Source: Geobacter sp. (GTDB lineage Bacteria > Desulfobacterota > Desulfuromonadia > Geobacterales > Geobacteraceae). From it: a stretch of DNA of 6,018 nucleotides. The position numbers and the translations under genes were made by a program. Location of the stretch: the NCBI GenBank assembly GCA_003490025.1, contig DNJC01000112.1:1-6018 (forward strand), in the 5' to 3' direction. The notes under the pieces are model-generated. The model was not told where the DNA came from. It was given only the letters and a program-made list of their open reading frames with translations, and did not search any database. This document shows, one piece after another, positions 1 through 4,542 of the stretch. Within the stretch, counting starts at the first letter, position 1; each line of letters begins with the position of its first letter.

Positions 1-1667
1 CAGATGGTGGTGATGCGCGGTGCGAAGGCGGAGAGGTCGGCGCGCGGTGCGGCGATCGATTTGGCCATTTCGCCCAGGATGTGGATCCTGCCGTCTTTCG
101 CCTGCGCCAGTGCGGCAGCCATGATCTCGCGGGTCACGCCGCCGATCTTGATGTCCATCTGCAGCGCGGTGACACCTTCGGCGGTACCGGCAACCTTGAA
201 GTCCATGTCGCCCAGGTGGTCTTCGTCGCCCAGGATGTCGGAGAGGATGGCGAAGTCGTCGCCTTCCTTGATGAGCCCCATCGCGATGCCGGCGACGGGC
301 GCCTTGATCGGGATGCCGGCGTCCATCATGGAGAGGGCGCCGCCGCAAACGGTTGCCATCGAGGAGGAGCCGTTGCTCTCGGTGATGTCGGAGACGATCC
401 TGATGGTGTAAGGGAAGTCGTCATGCTTCGGGAGCACCTGCTGCAGGGCGCGCTCCGCGAGCATGCCGTGGCCGATCTCGCGACGCCCCGGGGCGAGCCT
501 GAAGCTGGTTTCGCCGACGGAGTACGGAGGGAAGTTGTAGTGCAGCATGAACTTCTTGCGGGAATCGCCGTAGAGCGAGTCGATGCGCTGCTCGTCGACC
601 GAGGTGCCGAGCGTTGCGGCCACGATGGACTGGGTCTCGCCGCGGGTGAAGAGCGCGGAGCCGTGTGCGCGCGGCAGGAGCCCTACCTCGGTGGCGATGG
701 CGCGGATGGTCTTGGTGTCGCGGCCGTCGATGCGCTCGCCGTCCTTGATGATGTGCTCGCGCACCAGGTCGTACTCGAGGTCTTCGATGAACCCCTTCAC
801 TTCTTTCTCGGAGCCTTCGAACTCGGGCACGAGAGCCGCGATCGCCTCGTCCCTGATGGCGTCGATGGCCAGGTGGCGCTCCACCTTGGTCTTGATGCGG
901 ACCGCCTGCTTCATACCCTCTTTGGCGAGAGCGGCGACGCGGGCCTTCAGTGCCTCGTTAACCACCGGAGCCGGGATGTCGCGCTTGGGGTTGCCGACCT
1001 TCTTGGCGAGTTCGAGCTGGGCGGCCAGTATCGGCTGCACGGCTGCGTGGCCGAAGAAGATGGCTTCCAGCAGGTCGTCCTCGGAAACCTCGGCGGCGGA
1101 ACCTTCCACCATCAGGATCGCTTCCTGGCTGGCTGCGATCACGATCTCGAGGTCGCTCTTCTCAAGCTCCTCGGCGGTCGGGTTGGCGACGAACTTGCCG
1201 TCGACGCGGCCGACCTTGACGCCGGCGATGGGGCCCGCGAACGGGCAATCGGATACCATGAGGGCCGCGGAGGCACCGATCATGGAGAGGATGGCCGGGT
1301 CGTTGTCCTTGTCGGCCGAGACCACGGTCGCCATGACCTGGGTGTCGTTCAGGAACCCTTCCGGGAAGAGCGGCCTGATCGGGCGGTCGATGAGACGGCA
1401 GGTCAGGGTCTCGTTGTCGGAGGGGCGACCCTCACGCTTGAAGAAGGAGCCGGGGATCCTGCCGCCCGCGTACGCCTTCTCCTGGTAGTTGACGGTGAGG
1501 GGGAAGAACCCCTGGCCTTCCTTGGCGGTCTTCATGGCGACGGCGGTGACGAGCACCATGGTGTCGCCGCTCTTGATCATGACTGCGCCGCTTGCCTGCT
1601 TCGCGATCTTCCCGGTTGAGATGGTGATGGTCTTGCCGCAGCATTCTGCCTGTACTATCTGTTCCAT
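1..1667 (-). CDS. pnp: Polyribonucleotide nucleotidyltransferase (PNPase), 3' end cut off by window edge
   Basis: This gene encodes the trimeric phosphorolytic 3'-to-5' exoribonuclease that degrades RNA to nucleoside diphosphates and can also polymerise tails. It acts in the cytoplasm, often with RNase E in a degradosome. The window shows the first 555 residues, beginning MEQIVQAECCGKTI. They cover the first RNase PH domain (about 1-230, with GRIPGSFFKREGRPS and CRLIDRPIRPLFPEGF), the all-helical linker (about 235-320) and most of the second RNase PH domain. The latter has the catalytic stretch DEDHLGDMDFK, where D483, D489 and K491 match E. coli D486, D492 and K494. The frame runs off the edge after FAPRITTI, so the roughly 140-150 residues with the KH and S1 RNA-binding domains lie outside. 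The ATG at 1667-1665 is chosen because GGAGG (1680-1676) lies 8 nt upstream and the protein aligns from there. It follows rpsO after a 183-nt structured spacer, the usual rpsO-pnp pairing. Identity is certain; completeness at the 3' end cannot be judged. Confidence 0.97.
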   Translation of the reverse strand, partial: MEQIVQAECCGKTITISTGKIAKQASGAVMIKSGDTMVLVTAVAMKTAKEGQGFFPLTVNYQEKAYAGGRIPGSFFKREGRPSDNETLTCRLIDRPIRPLFPEGFLNDTQVMATVVSADKDNDPAILSMIGASAALMVSDCPFAGPIAGVKVGRVDGKFVANPTAEELEKSDLEIVIAASQEAILMVEGSAAEVSEDDLLEAIFFGHAAVQPILAAQLELAKKVGNPKRDIPAPVVNEALKARVAALAKEGMKQAVRIKTKVERHLAIDAIRDEAIAALVPEFEGSEKEVKGFIEDLEYDLVREHIIKDGERIDGRDTKTIRAIATEVGLLPRAHGSALFTRGETQSIVAATLGTSVDEQRIDSLYGDSRKKFMLHYNFPPYSVGETSFRLAPGRREIGHGMLAERALQQVLPKHDDFPYTIRIVSDITESNGSSSMATVCGGALSMMDAGIPIKAPVAGIAMGLIKEGDDFAILSDILGDEDHLGDMDFKVAGTAEGVTALQMDIKIGGVTREIMAAALAQAKDGRIHILGEMAKSIAAPRADLSAFAPRITTI

Positions 1668-1675
1668 TGTTTCGG

Positions 1676-1680
1676 CCTCC
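1676..1680 (-). promoter_or_regulatory. Shine-Dalgarno site of pnp
   Basis: GGAGG on the minus strand stands 8 nt before the ATG at 1667-1665. It decides the pnp start, which would otherwise be uncertain because the N-terminus of PNPase varies between species. Confidence 0.8.
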
Positions 1681-1718
1681 GATTTGCTTCTGGTTGGTGT
1701 TGGGGCCGCCGAGAAAAG

Positions 1719-1748
1719 CGCCTTGCGGGCCGGGAAAGCCGCAGGGCG
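1719..1748 (-). promoter_or_regulatory. Hairpin in the pnp leader
   Basis: The arms 1748-1739 (CGCCCTGCGG) and 1728-1719 (CCGCAAGGCG) pair over 10 positions around a 10-nt loop. In minus-strand RNA there is one C-A mismatch; in plus-strand RNA the same position is a G-U wobble. CTTTTCTC follows on the minus strand, a weak T-rich tail. The hairpin ends 51 nt before the pnp start. In E. coli a leader stem between rpsO and pnp is cut by RNase III and is the target of PNPase autocontrol. This hairpin is in the corresponding place, but that role is only inferred. Confidence 0.45.
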
Positions 1749-1768
1749 GTTTTATCCACGTCCCCAAC

Positions 1769-1791
1769 AAAGAAAAGGGCACAAGGCCCTT
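1769..1791 (-). terminator. Terminator-like hairpin between rpsO and pnp
   Basis: On the minus strand AAGGGC (1791-1786), loop CTTGT and GCCCTT (1780-1775) form a perfect 6-bp stem with a five-base loop. It is followed directly by TTCTTT (1774-1769), so the 3' arm runs into a mostly T tract. This is the shape of a short intrinsic terminator or attenuator. It lies 60 nt past the rpsO stop and about 100 nt before the pnp start. E. coli has a partial terminator (t1) in the same spacer, so incomplete termination that lowers pnp relative to rpsO is a reasonable reading. The stem is short, so efficiency is unknown. Confidence 0.5.
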
Positions 1792-1806
1792 ACAGTGATG
1801 AAAGTG

Positions 1807-1841
1807 AAAGGCAATATACCCCGTAGAGATATATTGCCTTT
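1807..1841. terminator. Perfect 12-bp inverted repeat just after rpsO
   Basis: AAAGGCAATATA (1807-1818) and its exact complement (1830-1841) enclose an 11-base loop. Read on the minus strand it begins 9 nt after the rpsO stop codon and is followed by CACTTTCATC, which is only loosely T-rich. Read on the plus strand it is followed by TCCTTTTT, a better T tract. It may therefore protect or terminate the rpsO mRNA, serve as an RNase III site, or stop antisense transcription coming from pnp. The stem is AT-rich at its loop end, with GGC as the only strong core. The repeat itself is certain; its role is not. Confidence 0.5.
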
Positions 1842-1850
1842 TCCTTTTTG

Positions 1851-2117
1851 TTACCTTCTGATACCGAGTTTCGCGATGATGGACTTGTATCTGTCCACAT
1901 CTTTCTTTTTCAGGTAGTCGAGAAGACCCCTTCTCTGACCAACTATCTTCAGCAGCCCGCGACGGCTGTGATGGTCTTTCTTGTGGGTTTTGAAGTGCTC
2001 AGTCAGATAGGTGATACGCTCTGAGAGAAGTGCGATCTGCACTTCCGGCGAGCCTGTATCCGAATCATGGAGCTTGTGGGCATTGACGATTTCCTGTTTC
2101 TTTTCCGTTACCAGCAT
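1851..2117 (-). CDS. rpsO: 30S ribosomal protein S15
   Basis: S15 is a primary binder of 16S rRNA. It recognises the junction of helices 20, 21 and 22, starts assembly of the 30S platform, and later takes part in a bridge to the 50S subunit. The 88-residue product is the normal length (E. coli 89). It shows the conserved TGSPEVQ at residues 21-27, HKKDHHSRRGLL at 45-56 (H45, D48 and S51 belong to the family's RNA-contact surface), LLDYLKKKD near 65-73 and the ending LGIRR. The start ATG at 2117-2115 has a purine-rich ribosome site upstream (AAGGGGG at 2131-2125). Codon and base use are clearly less GC-rich than in truB, nrnA and infB, as is common for very highly expressed ribosomal protein genes. 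It sits between truB and pnp with its own structured leader and a candidate promoter. Many bacteria have S15 repress its own mRNA. Confidence 0.98.
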   Translation of the reverse strand: MLVTEKKQEIVNAHKLHDSDTGSPEVQIALLSERITYLTEHFKTHKKDHHSRRGLLKIVGQRRGLLDYLKKKDVDRYKSIIAKLGIRR

Positions 2118-2124
2118 TTGATTT

Positions 2125-2138
2125 CCCCCTTCGTCCTT
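2125..2138 (-). promoter_or_regulatory. Ribosome binding site of rpsO (double purine tract)
   Basis: The minus strand reads AAGGACGAAGGGGG from 2138 to 2125, ending 7 nt before the ATG at 2117. Two tracts, AAGGA and AAGGGGG, could each pair with the 16S tail. The nearer one has the better spacing. The arrangement suits a strongly translated gene. Confidence 0.65.
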
Positions 2139-2151
2139 CTAGTTATAAATT

Positions 2152-2182
2152 ACTGCCCGCGCCGAGGTTAAGCCGCGGCAGT
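2152..2182 (-). promoter_or_regulatory. Leader hairpin of rpsO, possible S15 autoregulatory element
   Basis: In minus-strand RNA ACTGCC (2182-2177) pairs with GGCAGT (2157-2152). The stem continues with GCG (2176-2174) and CGC (2161-2159) past one bulged G, leaving a 12-nt loop containing CTTAACC. The hairpin lies 34 nt upstream of the rpsO start and 50 nt after the truB stop. No T tract follows, so it is unlikely to be a plain truB terminator. S15 is known to control its own mRNA through unrelated leader structures in different bacterial groups. Assigning that role here is inference from position. Confidence 0.4.
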
Positions 2183-2196
2183 TCTGACATCCGACC

Positions 2197-2225
2197 CTTT
2201 TACCATAAAAGCCACCAGGTGTAAA
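2197..2225 (-). promoter_or_regulatory. Candidate sigma-70-type promoter for rpsO
   Basis: The minus strand has TTTACA (2225-2220, 5 of 6 matches to the -35 consensus). A 17-nt spacer follows, then TAAAAG (2202-2197, 4 of 6 matches to the -10 consensus) directly preceded by TGG, an extended -10 motif. The predicted start, about 7 nt downstream near 2190, would give a leader of roughly 70 nt that begins just before the hairpin at 2182-2152. The E. coli rpsO gene also has its own promoter behind truB. This is a motif match only. Confidence 0.4.
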
Positions 2226-2232
2226 GGAGATA

Positions 2233-3120
2233 CTAGTTGAATACCCGCGACAGACGCAGCCCTTTGAGCTTGTCGTTCTCGGCGACTGCAGCAAATCTCT
2301 CCCCGAGATAGAGTCGCACCTGCTCGCCGGGAGAAAGCTGCTCCGGCACCGCTTCGAAATCGGAGGCAAGCGGCACCACGCCGTTTAACACCTTCCTCCC
2401 CCCGGACTCGGTGAGGTTCAGCGCCTTCAGGTGGGAAAGCGCCCGATCCAGCGGCAACAGGAGCCCCTGCTGGTCCTGCGAGGTGGCGAGGGTCTCGATG
2501 CCGATGGCGTCCTTTTCCAGGAAAAGCCCCGAGCGGGTGCGCCTGAGTTCCAGGAGGTGGGCGCCGCATCCGAGCGCCTCGCCCATGTCGCAGGCAAGCG
2601 TCCGGACGTAGGTGCCGCGCGAGCAGCGCACGGTGAAGCACGCCTCGGGAAGCCTGATCCAGTCGAAGACGAGCGAGTGGATCTCCACGTCGCGCGCCTC
2701 GCGCTCCACCTCGACCCCTTTCCGGGCCAGCTTGTAAAGGGGCACGCCCCCCTGCTTGATGGCGGAGAACATGGGGGGAAGCTGTTTCAGGCGCCCGAGA
2801 AACTGCGGCACCAGCGCCTCCAGATCGGAAGCCTCCAGGTGTGACCAGTCGCGCTCCGAGATCACCTGCCCGGTCAGGTCCTGGGTGTCGGTGGCGACCC
2901 CCAGCCTCAGCACGGCGCGGTACTCCTTCTCGGATTCGTCCAGGAACTGGATCGCCTTGGTCCCCTCACCCACCGCGACCGGAAGAACGCCGGTGGCGAA
3001 GGGATCGAGCGTCCCGGTGTGCCCTACCTTCTTCTGCCCGATGGCGCGCCTCACCATGGCGACGATGTCGTGGGAGGTAACGCCGGCGGGCTTGTCGATC
3101 ACGAAAAAGCCGTTCAGCAT
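2233..3120 (-). CDS. truB: tRNA pseudouridine(55) synthase TruB
   Basis: TruB isomerises uridine 55 in the T-loop of nearly all tRNAs to pseudouridine, and also acts as a tRNA folding chaperone. The 295-residue product has the family's N-terminal signature GFFVIDKPAGVTSHD (residues 4-18) and the catalytic motif GHTGTLDPFATGVLPV, with the nucleophile aspartate at D39 (E. coli D48). It also has KEYRAVLRLGVATDTQDLTG (about 70-89), LPPMFSAIKQGGVPLYKLARKG (about 117-138) and VRCSRGTYVRTLACDMGEALG (near 168-188). The last about 60 residues form the C-terminal TruB/PUA-like RNA-binding part. Length is usual for bacteria. The ATG at 3120-3118 overlaps the stop of the upstream nrnA by one base (TGATG). 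A GGAG (3135-3132) lies 11 nt upstream inside nrnA, so translation is probably coupled. An open frame continues upstream of this ATG, but only as a shadow of nrnA. Confidence 0.97.
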   Translation of the reverse strand: MLNGFFVIDKPAGVTSHDIVAMVRRAIGQKKVGHTGTLDPFATGVLPVAVGEGTKAIQFLDESEKEYRAVLRLGVATDTQDLTGQVISERDWSHLEASDLEALVPQFLGRLKQLPPMFSAIKQGGVPLYKLARKGVEVEREARDVEIHSLVFDWIRLPEACFTVRCSRGTYVRTLACDMGEALGCGAHLLELRRTRSGLFLEKDAIGIETLATSQDQQGLLLPLDRALSHLKALNLTESGGRKVLNGVVPLASDFEAVPEQLSPGEQVRLYLGERFAAVAENDKLKGLRLSRVFN

Positions 3121-4088
3121 CAGCGCATCTGCTCCAGTCGGTCGAAGACCAGGGCCTTCACCTCGGCCAGGGTCCCCTTCACCATGCAGCCGGCGGCGTT
3201 GTGGTGACCGCCGCCGCCAAAGGAGGCCGAGACTGCCGAGACGTCGACCTTTCCCTTGGATCTGAAGCCGACCTTGAAGGAACCCTCGTCGACCTGCCGG
3301 AAGAAGAGCGCCACCTGCACCCCCTTGATGGAGCGGGGGTAGTTGATGAAGCGGTCCGTGTCCTGGGCGGTGGCGCCGGTCTTTCCGTACATGTCCAGCG
3401 TGACGGTGACCGAGGCGTACTCGCCGGAGGGGGAAACTGTCAGGTCGGAGAGCGCCAGCGCCAGGAGTGCGATCCTTTGCAGCGGCTCGCTCTCGTAAAG
3501 GTTCTCGTTGACGCTCCAGGCGTTGACCCCCTTCCCGATCATCTCGCCCGCGATGGCGAAGGCCTCGGGGTCGGAGTTCGAGTAGTGGAAGCTCCCGGTG
3601 TCGGAGAGGATCGCCGTGTAGATGCAGAGCGCGGTCGGGTAGTCGATCTCGTCGCCGGCGGCCCTGATGATCCGGTAGATGATGGCGGCGGTGGCGCTCG
3701 CCTTCGAATCGATGACGTTGTGGCGGCCGAAGTTCTCGCACCCGAGATGGTGGTCGACGTTGACGAAGCAGCCGATCCTCTTGTTCTCGGTGACCGCCTT
3801 CCCCGCCCTCCTGAACTCCCCCACGTCCAGCACGAAGCAGACGTCGAAGTCCCGCTCCGGCATCACCGCGTACACCTGGTCCGCCATCGGGAGGAAGGAG
3901 CAGTTGTCCGGCACCGGGTCGCAGAGGTAGACGGTGACGTCCTTCCCCCGTGCAAAGAGGTAGTTGGCCAGGGCCAGCGACGATCCGACGGCATCGGGGT
4001 CGGGGCTTTCGTGGCTCGTGATCAGGAAGCTGGAACCGTTTTCGATCTCCGCGACTATGCGCTCAATCTCAGCTGTTATCGCCGTCAT
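3120..4088 (-). CDS. nrnA: DHH/DHHA1 phosphoesterase, probable NrnA-type oligoribonuclease / pAp phosphatase
   Basis: Enzymes of this family are metal-dependent phosphoesterases that degrade 2-5 nt RNA remnants to mononucleotides. Many also dephosphorylate 3'-phosphoadenosine 5'-phosphate. The 322-residue product has the DHH domain first: HESPDPDAVGS at residues 26-36 (metal ligands H26, D30, D32), FVLDVGE with D88, VNVDHH with D112-H113-H114, and SDTGSFHYSN with D163. The C-terminal DHHA1 substrate-binding domain ends with GGGGHHNAAG at about 291-300. There is no membrane segment, PAS or GGDEF part, which argues against the c-di-AMP hydrolase GdpP. It is too short for RecJ. The ATG at 4088-4086 lies inside the end of rbfA (20-nt overlap), preceded by GGAG and GGGG tracts, and the next gene truB overlaps its stop. 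This position between rbfA and truB is common for the family. The exact substrate (RNA, pAp or both) cannot be read from sequence. Confidence 0.85.
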   Translation of the reverse strand: MTAITAEIERIVAEIENGSSFLITSHESPDPDAVGSSLALANYLFARGKDVTVYLCDPVPDNCSFLPMADQVYAVMPERDFDVCFVLDVGEFRRAGKAVTENKRIGCFVNVDHHLGCENFGRHNVIDSKASATAAIIYRIIRAAGDEIDYPTALCIYTAILSDTGSFHYSNSDPEAFAIAGEMIGKGVNAWSVNENLYESEPLQRIALLALALSDLTVSPSGEYASVTVTLDMYGKTGATAQDTDRFINYPRSIKGVQVALFFRQVDEGSFKVGFRSKGKVDVSAVSASFGGGGHHNAAGCMVKGTLAEVKALVFDRLEQMR

Positions 4089-4428
4089 CCGTTGCCCCTA
4101 TCTCCTTCAGAATCGATTCGATATGCTGGCCGTAGTCTAACGAGGTGTCGTACCTGAAAAAGATTTCGGGGATGAAGCGCATCTTGAGGGCCTGGCCGAT
4201 CTCCTTGCGGATGAACCCCTTGGCGGAGTTGAGACCTGCCTCGCTGTTCCGTTTCTCGTCTTCACCGCCGTGCACCGTGAAGTAAACGGTCGCCTGCCGG
4301 AGGTCGGCGGTGGCCTTGACCCCGGTGATGGTGACGAACCCGATGCGCGGGTCCTTGAGACCCTTTATCAGGAGTTCGGAGATGATCTTGTGGATCGCCT
4401 CCCCTACCTTGTCCGAACGTTTTACCAT
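4069..4428 (-). CDS. rbfA: Ribosome-binding factor A
   Basis: RbfA binds the immature 30S subunit, helps process the 5' end of 16S rRNA and is needed for late maturation, notably in the cold. The product is 119 residues, normal for the family (E. coli 133). It has the single KH-like fold of RbfA: the opening helix with KVGEAIHKIISELL (7-20), the signature DPRIGFVTITGVKATADLRQATVYF (26-50), a helix around NSAKGFIRKEIGQ (67-79) and the final strand RFIPEIFFRYDTSLDYGQHI (84-103). The ATG at 4428-4426 gives a standard N-terminus, but the ribosome site is weak: only the purine run AAGAGAGAAAG precedes it, with no clear AGGAGG. A strong hairpin ends 16 nt upstream of the start. It follows infB after 114 nt and overlaps nrnA by 20 nt, the classical infB-rbfA-truB arrangement with nrnA inserted. 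Confidence 0.96.
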   Translation of the reverse strand: MVKRSDKVGEAIHKIISELLIKGLKDPRIGFVTITGVKATADLRQATVYFTVHGGEDEKRNSEAGLNSAKGFIRKEIGQALKMRFIPEIFFRYDTSLDYGQHIESILKEIGATDDGDNS

Positions 4429-4444
4429 GTCTTTCTCTCTTGCT

Positions 4445-4469
4445 CGCCCGAGGGGTTTCCCCCCGGGCG
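4445..4469 (-). promoter_or_regulatory. GC-rich hairpin directly upstream of rbfA
   Basis: In minus-strand RNA CGCCCGGGGGG (4469-4459) pairs with CCCCTCGGGCG (4455-4445) across an AAA loop: 11 pairs, one a G-U wobble. In plus-strand RNA the same position would be an A-C mismatch, which favours function in the operon transcript. No T tract follows, so it is not a standard intrinsic terminator. It ends 16 nt before the rbfA start, right against the weak ribosome site. It may affect initiation, block 3' exonucleases after processing, or mark a pause. Confidence 0.55.
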
Positions 4470-4480
4470 GAAACGGTTAA

Positions 4481-4527
4481 GGGGAGAGGGCCTTCTGACG
4501 CCGGGACGCCAGGACGCCGCTCTCCCC
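4481..4527 (-). promoter_or_regulatory. Long hairpin after infB
   Basis: In minus-strand RNA GGGGAGAG (4527-4520) pairs perfectly with CTCTCCCC (4488-4481). Past one bulged C the stem continues with GGC (4518-4516) and GCC (4491-4489). An apical stem CTGGCG (4512-4507) and CGTCAG (4500-4495), with one G-U pair and a six-base loop, closes the structure. It starts 15 nt beyond the infB stop. TTAACC follows rather than a T run, so termination is doubtful; an mRNA stabiliser or processing site is more likely. Confidence 0.5.
4495..4518 (-). repeat. Three tandem 8-bp units in the infB-rbfA spacer
   Basis: On the minus strand the motif GGCGTC recurs three times with a period of exactly 8 bases (4518-4513, 4510-4505, 4502-4497), as GGCGTCCT, GGCGTCCC and GGCGTCAG. 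The block fills the upper half of the long hairpin. It may be replication slippage or chance in GC-rich DNA. Confidence 0.6.
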
Positions 4528-4542
4528 GTAGTGTCGAACCTG

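Noticed and set aside
81..1619. Long plus-strand open frame (512 codons) opposite pnp
   Set aside because: The minus strand here encodes PNPase with its catalytic residues in place. The plus-strand translation is a low-complexity mix rich in G, D, V, L and H with no recognisable domain, as expected for an antisense shadow in GC-rich DNA.
2142..2171. Second promoter candidate for rpsO: TTAACC, 18-nt spacer, TATAAC on the minus strand
   Set aside because: The -10 match is good (5 of 6), but the -35 match is weaker (4 of 6). Transcription would start at or within the ribosome site region, leaving almost no leader. The upstream candidate at 2225-2197 fits better, although this one is not excluded.
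3121..3741. Upstream in-frame extension of truB giving a 502-residue protein
   Set aside because: The extra 207 residues are an out-of-frame reading of nrnA, rich in R, H and G. TruB homology begins exactly at the ATG at 3120.
3201..4157. Plus-strand open frame (318 codons) opposite nrnA
   Set aside because: It is antisense to a well-supported DHH/DHHA1 protein. The composition is dominated by V, D, G and R, and no motif is visible.
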